Shown here: piece by piece, positions 7,032 through 18,459 of the stretch
Layout of the letters: each line of letters starts with the position of its first letter
How positions within the stretch are numbered: the stretch's first letter is position 1
Origin: Acinetobacter ursingii DSM 16037 = CIP 107286
GTDB taxonomy: Bacteria; Pseudomonadota; Gammaproteobacteria; Pseudomonadales; Moraxellaceae
NCBI RefSeq assembly: GCF_000368825.1
Contig: NZ_KB849718.1
Location: 14,874 to 78,873, forward strand
DNA length: 64,000 nucleotides
Direction: 5' to 3'
Notes under the pieces: generated by a model
The model's database searches: none
What the model was told of the DNA's origin: nothing
Seen by the model: only the letters and a program-made list of their open reading frames with translations
Position numbers and translations under genes: made by a program

Positions 7032-9371
7032 ATGCCAAAGATTGAAACAGAAGAGCAATTCTTAGATTTAGCAGAAAAATTCCAAAAAGATTATTGTTTA
7101 TTACGCAATCATGTTGTGAATACACAATTTGTCGATCTATCAGATGATTTACGTGAAAAAGCCCATGCTCTAAATAAGGAAGCACAACAGATATATGGCT
7201 ATATATCTAGTTCTAGACAATTAGGTAAATATTATTATCTAGCTTCTTTAAGTTATTTTGCATGCCCGACTACTAGTAATACTCAAGAGCTGTCGTCTGA
7301 ACGTTATTTGATTCTACAAGCGAGTTTTTTAACATATCGGCAGTATCAAGAATTTGCAAAAATTGATAAAGCTGAGAATAAGCAAAAACATGTTTGTGAT
7401 CTCTTTCGCTATGTATCACGATATGTTCTGGATTCTAATCATGCTGAATTATTTCAAGAATGCAGTGAGCTACTAAATCGCTATGTCATGTACGAACGTA
7501 ACTTGAAAAAGGAGGATCGTAATCAACTTTTTAATATTAAAGATTTCAAACAAGTACAAGCCATAGAGTATTTATCGGCTCTATTAATAATTTTTAAAAG
7601 ACTTGATGATCGTCGTGTTGTTCATCGTCAGCGTAAGTCAAAAAAAAGTAAAGTTTTGCAATGGCCGACGAAAAATGAACTCAAAAAATTTCGTGAAATT
7701 AAAACGGGTAAGCAAGTAGATATTGGACATAACGCAAAGATCAGTATTTATGATGCCGCTCTTCACAAAGATGAAGAGGGTGAAGTTGATCTATTAGATC
7801 CTGAAATGGAGTTTTATTCAGAAGATGAAAAGTCTAAAAATTTAAATTATATACTCAGCGATAATGCGACGCATCTAATGCGGCATCGCCAGCGCCGTCA
7901 TGCTCCTTTTGTTACAAATCCACATTATTTGGCGCCAGATATACTGAAGCAAATTGTTTATGTGTTGAGAACCGAGTTATCCGGGCACTGGAGGGATGCT
8001 GCAATCGCTGCAGCATGTTTATTGTCACTTTTGACGGGATTATCACCCGTCGCACTGATGGATTTTAACGAGCTTATTCAAGATGGAATTTTGATCCAGA
8101 ATGGTTCAAGTAGACGTCGCGAATATTTACTCAAATTAAATCTTAAAATTACAGAGCAGAAGATTAAGAGCTTAAATCATGTGCGGTGGAATGAAGTGAT
8201 GACACATCAACTACATTTACCTTCTGCTTGGTTTGACTATATAGAACAAGCATCGAATCCACTAATTTCATCAACACACATTAATACGAAACTTAAGAAT
8301 TGGCTTGATAATCGGTTTGTAGGTTCGATCACTGTAGAAAAACTGCAGGCTCAATTATATTTTCATATATATTATGAAACATATAATGAATATCTTGCTC
8401 ATGTAATTGCTGGGCGGGATAGTCAGCATCACATGCCTGGTATCTATTATGGCGGGCTACCGAAAACTCAACTCAGTAGCACATATCTAGCCTTTTTAGA
8501 AAAAGCACTTACACCACATTCCACACATTTTACTGAAGACACGGCTGAACTAAAAATATTGCAACAACAATTCAAAGTGCAATCTGCATTATCTATAGGA
8601 AGGATAGGGAGCCAACTGGCACTTGAACCCAATTTTGTGAAAGAGCAATTCCATATTTTACATAGACATTGTCACGAAAACATCCAAGAAGATAAGCACA
8701 TTATTAATCAACTTAATGCATATGCGTGTTGGATGTGGCATATCAGTTTGTTGAGTTTGGCAAGTCGGCCTAAAAAAAACCTGTTGGGGAATTTGGATGA
8801 TTATTGTGTTGAGCTCAAGCTTTTATATGTGAATGATAAAAAAAATAGTAAAGCAAGAAAAGATGGTCGTTTTATCCCTTTATCTGATTTTTTCATAAAA
8901 ACACTGCAAAATTACACTGCCTTTTTAGAACAAATTATTGAAGCGTACGGTTCATTTTTTAGACAAGTCTTTGCAAAGAAGAAGATAACTGTAAATGATC
9001 TTTTTGGTAAGGTCATTTTTAGTAAAGATATCTTGCCGATAACTGTCAAAGAATGGCAGAGCAGGAAAATTAAGTTAATCCCTTTATCGAGAAAATGGGT
9101 GAATTCATATATGCAAGGAGTCTTTCCAAAGAATATGTATTCGAATTGGTTACGTCATTTTGACATGAACTTTTTGATGCATGAGCAGCAAGAGGGTAAA
9201 CCAGCATTAGCTTTTCACTTAATTCAGGCCCTGTATGGTCATGACCAACGTGACCGAGAGGCTTTTCATCCGCATTCTTCACTTATCCCGAATGTCTATG
9301 TACAGCAAGCCCGCCAGCAATTGCAAGATAATGTCAAATCTTTATCGATTAAACACTTAGAGCGAAAATAG
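7032..9371 (+). CDS. Large degenerate tyrosine-recombinase-like protein
   Basis: The 779-aa protein has an integrase-like C-terminal half. LLSLLTGLSPVALMDF (about 327-342) aligns with the TGLRxxEL box, but the catalytic Arg is replaced by Ser. NWLRH (about 704) sits where HxLRH is expected, with His replaced by Asn. ALYGHDQRD (about 731) matches the GH box, and a Tyr follows in IPNVYVQQAR. The long N-terminal part matches nothing recognised. Active-site losses suggest a DNA-binding or structural partner rather than a catalyst. The gene ends 4 bp before the 1066-aa recombinase. Confidence 0.7.
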   Translation: MPKIETEEQFLDLAEKFQKDYCLLRNHVVNTQFVDLSDDLREKAHALNKEAQQIYGYISSSRQLGKYYYLASLSYFACPTTSNTQELSSERYLILQASFLTYRQYQEFAKIDKAENKQKHVCDLFRYVSRYVLDSNHAELFQECSELLNRYVMYERNLKKEDRNQLFNIKDFKQVQAIEYLSALLIIFKRLDDRRVVHRQRKSKKSKVLQWPTKNELKKFREIKTGKQVDIGHNAKISIYDAALHKDEEGEVDLLDPEMEFYSEDEKSKNLNYILSDNATHLMRHRQRRHAPFVTNPHYLAPDILKQIVYVLRTELSGHWRDAAIAAACLLSLLTGLSPVALMDFNELIQDGILIQNGSSRRREYLLKLNLKITEQKIKSLNHVRWNEVMTHQLHLPSAWFDYIEQASNPLISSTHINTKLKNWLDNRFVGSITVEKLQAQLYFHIYYETYNEYLAHVIAGRDSQHHMPGIYYGGLPKTQLSSTYLAFLEKALTPHSTHFTEDTAELKILQQQFKVQSALSIGRIGSQLALEPNFVKEQFHILHRHCHENIQEDKHIINQLNAYACWMWHISLLSLASRPKKNLLGNLDDYCVELKLLYVNDKKNSKARKDGRFIPLSDFFIKTLQNYTAFLEQIIEAYGSFFRQVFAKKKITVNDLFGKVIFSKDILPITVKEWQSRKIKLIPLSRKWVNSYMQGVFPKNMYSNWLRHFDMNFLMHEQQEGKPALAFHLIQALYGHDQRDREAFHPHSSLIPNVYVQQARQQLQDNVKSLSIKHLERK

Positions 9372-9375
9372 TTGT

Positions 9376-12300
9376 ATGCAAAAAATCAAAGAACTAATAA
9401 AACCACAACTAGATGATCTATTTGTTGATATTCATAAAATGGTGAAAAAGTCGCTAGATAGACAGCCTTCTCCACCTGAAGTATTGACGAAAGAAATGCA
9501 GCAAAAACTTGATCAGCAGATCGCTGAAAAATGGCATGACATTAAAGATAGTGTTGATTGTTTGAGTCAAAAGTTGAGCCGAGACGAACAATCAAAACTG
9601 ATGCAATTTACTGAAGATGAATTTAATAAAAGAAGGAAGCAATTCAACCAGAATGTAGATAAAAAATCATACAGAATTAAGCTAAATCCACATACTAAAC
9701 GGATCGTACTGCCTAGAAAAATTGAGAGTACAGAGTCACGGTTAGAACAGGGGCATCTACATATCCATGTACTTAAGGAATTAAGGCAGTATTGGCAAGA
9801 TTCATTTGAATATTGGAATGAACCAAAGTACTTATGGGGAAATTTATGCTTAAGTTTTATATATATTTCAGGCTGTGCAGATGAACAGCATTTGATTGCT
9901 ATTCAGAAGCAATTGCAGGAGGCCATTGAGCTTGGTACAGATCTGAATTGTTTTCGGTTATACCATTCGGACTACAAAAAAATCACTAATCCATTGTTAC
10001 TACATTATCGTGTTGAAAACTCTCAATATGGCAACGATGTAGAACAGGGAAAGTTGTACCAATGGAAACATGTTTTTTTTAACCCATATGCGCAGTTCAT
10101 TTTGCAATATTTAAAAAAGTTGAAAGCTACTCAGAAAGAATTTTGTCTGCAACATTCAGTTGAAGATTGTATTTTAGAAAGCTTGAGTAAGATAGGCAGG
10201 AAAAAAAGTCTTGGGGATCTGCAATATCAAATTAAACGCCGTGGATTTCGTGCATTTAATGATGTGCAAATGGTACTCGAATTTAATCCAAACCTCAGCA
10301 TAGATATATTTTTGAGTAATGTGCTTCAGCAAGAGATTAATACTGTTGCTTTAAGGCCATCCGAATTTAGATTGCTGTGGAATAATGATTACAATCAAGT
10401 CACAGAACCAGATAATCGCCCTATTCATTTTGAACAAGAGCAGTTACTTCCTGAAGTTCCGACTGTTCAAAGCAAATTACAAACGATTCCGTATGAGTTG
10501 ATGTTGTTTGGTCAAAAGAAACGTAAAGGTCAAAAAGTTGAGCGTTTAGATAAAAAGAGGAATAAAGAAGAACGCACGCTACGTTTTTGGCAAGAAACTA
10601 GAAGGGTGTTAGAGGAGAAGATAGTTGATGCTAATACGGAGGAAAAGTCTTTAATTGATGCTCAACTACGCTTAATTCACTGGTTAATGCATTTAAAAAA
10701 ACGAGGGCTTCAATTATCAACTATTGAAAGCTACTTAGGATCGTTTGGCAAAGAATTTATATTTGAGATTTGGCTCAATAAATTAGATTTAAAGCAACAA
10801 TCCATAGATGACTATGAGGATTTATATCGGCAGCTATTGAAATACAGCAGTGAACGTGATGAAAAAGCAGTTCAACGAGATTCGGTGAAAGGAAAAACCT
10901 CTCGTAAGATGCACCAAAGCGCAGAATACCGTTTTGGTCGCCTAAAAGATTTTCATCAATTCTGTATAGAGAATTATGATGCTCCAGGGGTATTGGTGTT
11001 ACAGAATTCAAGTTTTAAGCATTTACAAATTTGCAATGCACGGCTAGTGAGTCCTTTGCTATTTGGCAAATTATTGGAAAAACTAGAAAATTTAAGTCAA
11101 GAGCCAACGGCATCAGAGTGGGTCGATCATCTGAGTTGTTTAAAGCTGATGTATTTACTAAGTTATAGAACTGGACTTCGATTAAATGAAGTTCGTTGTC
11201 TTAAAATACAAGATATTATTTGCCCAGAGCTACTTTATAAAGAAAAAGAAAATACAGTTTTTAATAATATCACGCTTCATATCCAAGACAATTCATATCG
11301 CCGTCTGAAAACGCGAAGTGCGAATCGTCAAATACCATTGAAAATTGCATTGTCAGAACATGAGTTTTTAGTAGTACAACGTTACATACAACATCGTTAT
11401 GAGCAATATTTGGTTAATCAGCAGGATGATCTACTTTTTAGTGTGAATCATCGTGTATTAACTGATCAATGTATCAGCAAAATTACAGTAGATTTGTTTA
11501 GTCAAATATTAGGTATGCATCATGGCTTTAGTTTTCATACATTACGCCACAGTGCTGCTAACTATCTAGCAATAACTTTGCTCGGTTCAAAAGAAATGAT
11601 CAAGACCTACACAGATTGTCCTTGGGTAAAAGCAAAAAAGATGAGGGATTTATTGTTTGGTATGAAAGCACGTGCTCAAGAAGAGATTATTCAACATAAA
11701 TGGCAGGTGCTCGCCTCTTGGATGGGGCATAGCAGTATTGAGCAAACGGCTTCAAATTACCTTCATGTTTTGGATTTATTAGCAGTCGATCGAATTTATA
11801 ATTCGCCGTGTATCATTTCAAAAAAAGTATTAGAACAGTGTTTTAGTCCAGTGAAGTCAAGTACAGACTACATAAACCTAAATCGTTATACTCAGCAGCA
11901 GAAATGGTTTAATTCTTATCAGCAAACACAGCCAGTTACGATGGCTGGCCGACAAGAAAAGAAGTTTAGTATAGAGAAGAGTACTCTGACACCTTTTCAA
12001 CGTTTGATAAGTTTTAGAGAAGGTCGTTTAAGCGAAGATACCCAAGCTCAAGAATGGATGCAACGATGTCAATGGATGAGCACTAAATGGATGGATCGCC
12101 AAAAATTTAATTTAAAAACGAATTATGTTTATAGTAAGAATTTAGAAGAGAGTTGGTTTGATGAACTTTACGAAAAGGCTAAAAAACTGACTCGTCCAGA
12201 TGAAATAATTCCTCTCCTTGATTTTCATTATAAAGATGATAGGCAGCAAGATGCACTGAAAGAAAAGAACATGGTTAAGGCGCTTAAAATATTATTATTA

Positions 12301-12576
12301 TTTGGAAAACTGCGTAAGAATTTTCTACATTTTCAATGCCGAATGAAAGGTGATGAGCAACAAATTGTTAATTTTATTACTGGTATAGAGCCAATGTTAG
12401 GAGATCATCTGTATTTAGAAAAACAAAACTACCCAGTTAATTTGGATGCTCCTGAGCGAACCGTTAAATTTAGTTTTCAAAGAGTTGTCGGCTCTAACAA
12501 AAAAAATGTTACTCCGCTGGTTATATTTAATTTAATGTTAAAAATGATGCAAAAAGATGAACTCTGGATCAAATAG
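9376..12576 (+). CDS. Very large tyrosine recombinase/integrase
   Basis: The 1066-aa protein carries a recombinase catalytic domain at about residues 590-800: RTGLRLNEVRCL (first Arg), HTLRHSAANYLA (HxxR, about 720), SWMGHSSIEQTASNYLH (His and the probable nucleophilic Tyr). All catalytic positions recognisable by eye are present. About 550 N-terminal residues and 260 C-terminal residues are added to the usual 300-400 aa integrase, with basic coiled segments such as KKRKGQKVERLDKKRNKEER. It is translationally close to the degenerate paralogue upstream. It is likely the catalytic component of a multi-protein mobile element, possibly of the Gamma-Mobile-Trio type; that link is from memory and untested. 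Confidence 0.8.
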   Translation: MQKIKELIKPQLDDLFVDIHKMVKKSLDRQPSPPEVLTKEMQQKLDQQIAEKWHDIKDSVDCLSQKLSRDEQSKLMQFTEDEFNKRRKQFNQNVDKKSYRIKLNPHTKRIVLPRKIESTESRLEQGHLHIHVLKELRQYWQDSFEYWNEPKYLWGNLCLSFIYISGCADEQHLIAIQKQLQEAIELGTDLNCFRLYHSDYKKITNPLLLHYRVENSQYGNDVEQGKLYQWKHVFFNPYAQFILQYLKKLKATQKEFCLQHSVEDCILESLSKIGRKKSLGDLQYQIKRRGFRAFNDVQMVLEFNPNLSIDIFLSNVLQQEINTVALRPSEFRLLWNNDYNQVTEPDNRPIHFEQEQLLPEVPTVQSKLQTIPYELMLFGQKKRKGQKVERLDKKRNKEERTLRFWQETRRVLEEKIVDANTEEKSLIDAQLRLIHWLMHLKKRGLQLSTIESYLGSFGKEFIFEIWLNKLDLKQQSIDDYEDLYRQLLKYSSERDEKAVQRDSVKGKTSRKMHQSAEYRFGRLKDFHQFCIENYDAPGVLVLQNSSFKHLQICNARLVSPLLFGKLLEKLENLSQEPTASEWVDHLSCLKLMYLLSYRTGLRLNEVRCLKIQDIICPELLYKEKENTVFNNITLHIQDNSYRRLKTRSANRQIPLKIALSEHEFLVVQRYIQHRYEQYLVNQQDDLLFSVNHRVLTDQCISKITVDLFSQILGMHHGFSFHTLRHSAANYLAITLLGSKEMIKTYTDCPWVKAKKMRDLLFGMKARAQEEIIQHKWQVLASWMGHSSIEQTASNYLHVLDLLAVDRIYNSPCIISKKVLEQCFSPVKSSTDYINLNRYTQQQKWFNSYQQTQPVTMAGRQEKKFSIEKSTLTPFQRLISFREGRLSEDTQAQEWMQRCQWMSTKWMDRQKFNLKTNYVYSKNLEESWFDELYEKAKKLTRPDEIIPLLDFHYKDDRQQDALKEKNMVKALKILLLFGKLRKNFLHFQCRMKGDEQQIVNFITGIEPMLGDHLYLEKQNYPVNLDAPERTVKFSFQRVVGSNKKNVTPLVIFNLMLKMMQKDELWIK

Positions 12577-12610
12577 CCTAAGCAAACTGAAAAGGGGGAA
12601 TTGTTTAAAA

Positions 12611-13928
12611 GGGACTGTTCTAAATTTTGTGTAAGTACTTAATTTTCATTTATCCTTCAGAGGATAATTACAAAAGGTACTTCACATGGATGAAGCAACA
12701 ATCAAAAGTATGGCTGCTGAATTGGCTAAGGGTCTAAAAACACCAGAAGACTTAAACCAAATGACCGCCATATTTAAAAAGTTCATGATCGAAACTGCAC
12801 TCAATACAGAGCTTTCAGATCATCTTGGTTATGAAAAGCATCAGCCGAAAAAAGGCTCAAATAGCCGAAATGGTTTTAGCTCAAAAACTGTTTCAACTCA
12901 AGATGGGCAATTGGCTTTAGATATTCCACGTGATCGGGAAGGTTCATTTGAGCCACAAATTATCAAAAAACATCAAACACGCATTACCAGTATGGATGAC
13001 CAAATTCTTTCCCTGTATGCCAAAGGAATGACCAATAGAGAAATTGTCGCATTTTTCAAAGAAATGTACGATGCAGATGTCTCAGCATCACTTATAAGCA
13101 AAGTGACCGATGCTGTGATTGAGCAAGTGACTGAGTGGCAAAATAGAGCATTAGATAGTCTGTATCCAGTCGTCTATCTCGACTGTATTGTTGTAAAAGT
13201 CCGTCAACACTCCAATGTGATTAACAAGTCTGTATACCTTGCTTTGGGCATCAATATGGATGGGCAAAAAGAATTACTCGGTATGTGGATTGCTCAGACA
13301 GAGGGTGCCAAATTCTGGCTATCCGTCATGACAGAACTCAAAAATCGAGGGGTACAGGACATTCTTGTTGCCTGTGTAGATGGGTTAAAAGGCTTTCCTG
13401 ATGCCATTGCCTCTGTTTATCCTCATACGGACATTCAGCTGTGTATCGTGCATGTTGTACGCAATAGCCTGAGATTTGTAAGCTGGAAAGACTACAAGGC
13501 TGTTACAGCTGGTCTAAAAGCGATCTATCAAGCAAGTACAGAAGAAAATGCCTTAAAATCTCTAGATATCTTCTGTGATCAATGGAATCATCAATATCCG
13601 AAAATTGGAGAATCCTGGAGAGCCAATTGGGAAAATATCCGTACAATATTTAGCTATCCAGCTGAAATACGTCATGCGATTTATACAACCAATGCGATTG
13701 AATCGTTGAATAGCGTAATTCGCCATTCAACCAAGAAGCGAAAGATCTTCTCGTCAGATGATTCAGTCAAAAAAGTCATTTACTTAGCAACAACCAATGC
13801 TGCTAAGAAATGGACAATGCCAATTCAAAATTGGCGTTTAGCAATGAATTGGTTTACGATTCAGTTCGATGATCGATTAAAAGATCATTTATAAAAAATA
13901 GAACTTACACAAAATAATTTACAGGCTC
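12611..13928 (+). mobile_element. IS256-family insertion sequence, complete
   Basis: The 1318-bp element is bounded by imperfect inverted repeats (left GGGACTGTTCTAAATTTTGT, right end reading GAGCCTGTAAATTATTTTGT on the complement). Both flanks carry the same 8-bp sequence GTTTAAAA (12603-12610 and 13929-13936), a perfect target duplication of the size typical for IS256. It is intact and recently inserted 34 bp after the large recombinase gene, so that gene is not broken. Confidence 0.95.
12686..13894 (+). CDS. IS256-family transposase (mutator-like DDE)
   Basis: The 402-aa transposase shows the family DDE triad in VVYLDCIVVK, ACVDGLKGF and TTNAIESLN, and the C/H region QLCIVHVVRNS. Length is typical for IS256. 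It fills nearly the whole element between the two inverted repeats. No frameshift or stop is present, so it is probably active. Confidence 0.96.
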   Translation: MDEATIKSMAAELAKGLKTPEDLNQMTAIFKKFMIETALNTELSDHLGYEKHQPKKGSNSRNGFSSKTVSTQDGQLALDIPRDREGSFEPQIIKKHQTRITSMDDQILSLYAKGMTNREIVAFFKEMYDADVSASLISKVTDAVIEQVTEWQNRALDSLYPVVYLDCIVVKVRQHSNVINKSVYLALGINMDGQKELLGMWIAQTEGAKFWLSVMTELKNRGVQDILVACVDGLKGFPDAIASVYPHTDIQLCIVHVVRNSLRFVSWKDYKAVTAGLKAIYQASTEENALKSLDIFCDQWNHQYPKIGESWRANWENIRTIFSYPAEIRHAIYTTNAIESLNSVIRHSTKKRKIFSSDDSVKKVIYLATTNAAKKWTMPIQNWRLAMNWFTIQFDDRLKDHL

Positions 13929-13936
13929 GTTTAAAA

Positions 13937-14229
13937 ATCTCTCTGGTTATAAGTAAACTGTCTTTATGAAAAGCATCATACTAACTTTGATTCATAATAA
14001 AGGGAATTTAAAAGCTTTAGCATCACAATTTGGTCACTGGATTTTAGACAATAGTGTAAAGATTAGCACTTTGGTAAATCGATGAGCTAAAGTGTTGTAG
14101 TCCAAACTCGATCTGACAATTACCCATTTTTTAGTGTGCCCGTCAGGTTAAATTTGAACTGAATTTTTCTCAGCCCAAATTCATTTCCAATCAAGTTATG
14201 TTTCAAGTGGCGTGCGAACACTGCACAAT
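13937..14229. other. Region between IS256 and the umuC-distal gene
   Basis: The only candidate gene is a 39-aa ORF (13966-14085). The rest is AT-rich without a recognisable gene. If the recombinase element extends past the IS256 insertion, its far end should be in this stretch. Confidence 0.35.
13966..14085 (+). CDS. Very small ORF of unknown function
   Basis: The 39-aa ORF starts MKSIILTLIHNKGNLKALAS and ends VKISTLVNR. It may be the shortened end of a larger gene. There is no clear ribosome binding site and no family is recognised. Support is weak. Confidence 0.2.
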   Translation: MKSIILTLIHNKGNLKALASQFGHWILDNSVKISTLVNR

Positions 14230-14448
14230 TTAATTCACGGTGCCTAAGACAGGTATCAACTTCGGACCAGCCATTCTAGCTTTGCTAATGATTTCCACCA
14301 GCTCATCATAAGTCAGTTCAAACTTATCCTCACTATCAAATACATAGACCATATTCTTGCCTTCATGTTCAGGTGGAGTAGGTGGTACAAATCGTTTCGG
14401 GATAAGAATTTGTGCGAGTTGTTCGTCAGTTAATTTAAATAAGTGCAT
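14230..14448 (-). CDS. Small hypothetical protein of the umuDC operon
   Basis: The 72-aa acidic protein (MHLFKLTDEQLAQILIPKRF..., ending PKLIPVLGTVN) starts 4 bp after the position of the original umuC stop codon at 14453-14455. It was therefore the last gene of the umuDC operon before the IS21-family element separated it. The coding pattern is convincing, but the function is unknown. Expression now probably depends on a promoter inside or at the end of the IS. Confidence 0.65.
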   Translation of the reverse strand: MHLFKLTDEQLAQILIPKRFVPPTPPEHEGKNMVYVFDSEDKFELTYDELVEIISKARMAGPKLIPVLGTVN

Positions 14449-14560
14449 GTTTTTATCCTACTCTTGGTAAGTTGTTAGCGGCAGTGTAAAAATGACCCCC
14501 TAATGGCATTTAAAAACAGACCCCCTTGGTTAATATAGCGGTCATTTTGGACTGCTCAAC

Positions 14561-16353
<1,793 letters not shown>

Positions 16354-16375
16354 TACGAGATCAAAGGGGTCAATT

Positions 16376-17707
16376 TTACTTTGCCATTTGTAAGGTAAAA
16401 GGGGTCAATTTTAGAATGCCGTTGACAAAGTCAGACCATTTGGTTAAATACGAAGGTGATCTAAGGTTTTGATTCATGTGCCATGTGGCTTCTTTATTGT
16501 TGGCAATGCCTAGCGTGACGAGATTCTTCCCAAACCGTTCACTGATGGCTTCGATGGCATCTGAAAGCCTTTCTCGCTCTTGCTTATGTGAATAGTCCGT
16601 GAATAGATCGGGCACAAACTTGGATTGATCTGTAATTTCGAGCAGCACGATTCCCGCCTTTTTATACTTAAAGCCTTTCTTAAATATCTGATCGATGCCT
16701 TTCATCGCGGCCTTGGTGATGAGCAGTAGATCATCCGTATGCTCATGCATTTGAACGACGATGTAAGGCGAGTAGCGCTCTGTCTTATCAAAGCGACTGG
16801 TTTGGATATACACGCCGATCATCTTGCAGATTGAGCCATCTTCCCGCATTCGTTTCACGGCTCTGGCCACATAAAGCCGAACCGAAGCTTTAATGTCATC
16901 CATTTCATACACTGGGTTGCCATATGAACGGCTGCTGATGATTTGCTTCTTCGCTACAGTATCATCACTAAGGTCAATACAAGAAAGGCCCTGTAGCTCA
17001 AGCACCGTCTTTTCCATCACGATACTAAACTGCTTTTTGATTTCTTTAGGATTGGCATTGATCAGATCCAGCACAGATTGAACACCCATAGTATTGAGCT
17101 TCTTACAGTTCTGTCTGCCTACGCCCCAAACCTCAGACACATCAACCTGCGCGAGTAGCGTTTCTGCAGAGCATGGGTCCATATGGGCCAGATTACAGAC
17201 CCCATTGAAGAACTTGTTTTTCTTGGCGAGATGATTGGCAATCTTGGCTTCGGTTTTAGAGCGACCAATTCCAATACAGCAGGGTAGGCCTAACCAACGC
17301 CAAGCCTTAGCCCTCATGTCTTGAGCATATACAGTCAGGTCAAATAGATGCTCGTAAGCTGTGAGCTTCAGAAAGCATTCATCAATGGAATAGACCTCTT
17401 GATCTCCTGGTGCAACATAGTCCCCAAGCAGCTCCATAAAGCGCTTGGACATTTCGCCATATAAGGAGAAATTACTGGATAGCACCTGAATGTTATGTTG
17501 TTTGATCAGCTCTTTAATTTGGAATACAGGAACACCCATCTTGATGCCTAAGTCTTTCGCTTCCTGGCTTCTGGCCACGGCACAGCCGTCATTGTTGCTG
17601 AGCACAATGGTTGGGCGATCATTCAAGGCAGGATTAAACACACGCTCACACGAGACGTAGCAATTATTCACGTCGACTAACGCGAATATTTCATTTTCAC
17701 TTTGCAT
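16376..17707 (-). CDS. umuC: UmuC, Y-family DNA polymerase V subunit, C-terminus altered by IS21
   Basis: The 443-aa Y-family polymerase has the catalytic palm ([26 protein letters not shown]), a little finger and the C-terminal DUF4113-like part. It performs error-prone translesion synthesis with UmuD'. The last natural codons read ...YLTKWSD. The following [17 protein letters not shown] is encoded by the IS21 end. Removing the IS and one AAGT copy gives TKWSDLPRVG-stop, so only about five native residues are replaced by about 17 foreign ones. Activity may survive, although the beta-clamp or UmuD contacts near the terminus could be affected. The gene lies 14 bp downstream of umuD. Confidence 0.93.
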   Translation of the reverse strand: MQSENEIFALVDVNNCYVSCERVFNPALNDRPTIVLSNNDGCAVARSQEAKDLGIKMGVPVFQIKELIKQHNIQVLSSNFSLYGEMSKRFMELLGDYVAPGDQEVYSIDECFLKLTAYEHLFDLTVYAQDMRAKAWRWLGLPCCIGIGRSKTEAKIANHLAKKNKFFNGVCNLAHMDPCSAETLLAQVDVSEVWGVGRQNCKKLNTMGVQSVLDLINANPKEIKKQFSIVMEKTVLELQGLSCIDLSDDTVAKKQIISSRSYGNPVYEMDDIKASVRLYVARAVKRMREDGSICKMIGVYIQTSRFDKTERYSPYIVVQMHEHTDDLLLITKAAMKGIDQIFKKGFKYKKAGIVLLEITDQSKFVPDLFTDYSHKQERERLSDAIEAISERFGKNLVTLGIANNKEATWHMNQNLRSPSYLTKWSDFVNGILKLTPFTLQMAK

Positions 17708-17721
17708 GGTTATTCTTCTTT

Positions 17722-18348
17722 TTATGAGCGGTGATAAATACGCTTTAAATTAAAAGTCACCACACCCCAGATTGATATGGTCTGACTATCATCAGGAATG
17801 ATGTGATTGTAATTCGAATTTTCAGCCTTCAACCAAAGTTCTGGAAGCGGATAATCTTCATCTCCAAATATTTCTTTGATTTCAGACTTGGCCATCTTAT
17901 TGGTGATCATCAGCCGCTTAATGGTCGAGGCATTGTCATCAATCAGGGCAACCACGATATCGTAATGCTTGACTTCAATACTGCGATCAATAATGATTGG
18001 ATCATTAATCTCTAGGCCAGCATCGAGCATGGATTCACTGTCTACATAGGCAATAAAAGTAGAAATAGGGTTGTGAATCAGGAACTCATTCAGATCGAGT
18101 GCTTTGTCTTGCTCATCCTTGGTGCTGAAGGCCGGACCTGCAGGAATACGCTCTAAAGAGACGGGAATAGATACTTTGGATTTGGGTAGGACAGCAGTAA
18201 GCCCTAATTTTTCAACAAGCTCATTTTGAACAGCGATTTGTTCAAGCACGGTGTTGATGGTAGGACTTGGTTTACCCTCTGGACCCATGAGCTCTTGTAA
18301 AGATGACCATGCGTCGTCAGAGAAGTAAATAGGCAACTTCTTAGACAT
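17722..18348 (-). CDS. umuD: UmuD-like S24 protease, long UmuDAb-type form
   Basis: The 208-aa protein is longer than E. coli UmuD (139 aa). It has an extra N-terminal region of about 60 residues, then the self-cleavage site Ala70-Gly71 in RIPAGPAFS, catalytic Ser106 in DSESMLD and Lys144 in STIKRL. Extended UmuD proteins cleaved at Ala-Gly are known from Acinetobacter (UmuDAb), where they also act as SOS-type repressors. RecA-stimulated cleavage would release UmuD'. The extended N-terminus may bind DNA. It forms an operon with umuC and the 72-aa gene. Confidence 0.9.
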   Translation of the reverse strand: MSKKLPIYFSDDAWSSLQELMGPEGKPSPTINTVLEQIAVQNELVEKLGLTAVLPKSKVSIPVSLERIPAGPAFSTKDEQDKALDLNEFLIHNPISTFIAYVDSESMLDAGLEINDPIIIDRSIEVKHYDIVVALIDDNASTIKRLMITNKMAKSEIKEIFGDEDYPLPELWLKAENSNYNHIIPDDSQTISIWGVVTFNLKRIYHRS

Positions 18349-18459
18349 GAGATACTCCTACGCTACGAGGCGTGTTTGGAAGTAGAATTTGTTTAAATAG
18401 GATATTACTAACAGCGTTTAAAATTCAAATTTAAAAAGTTGTGGATAAACAAGGATGCG
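18349..18459 (-). promoter_or_regulatory. umuDC promoter region with AT dyad
   Basis: The gap between umuD and the SRAP gene holds an imperfect dyad, TTTAAAATT-C-AAATTTAAA, at about 18417-18435. This is a plausible operator for the UmuDAb-type repressor. No LexA box of E. coli type was seen. The assignment is inference. Confidence 0.4.
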
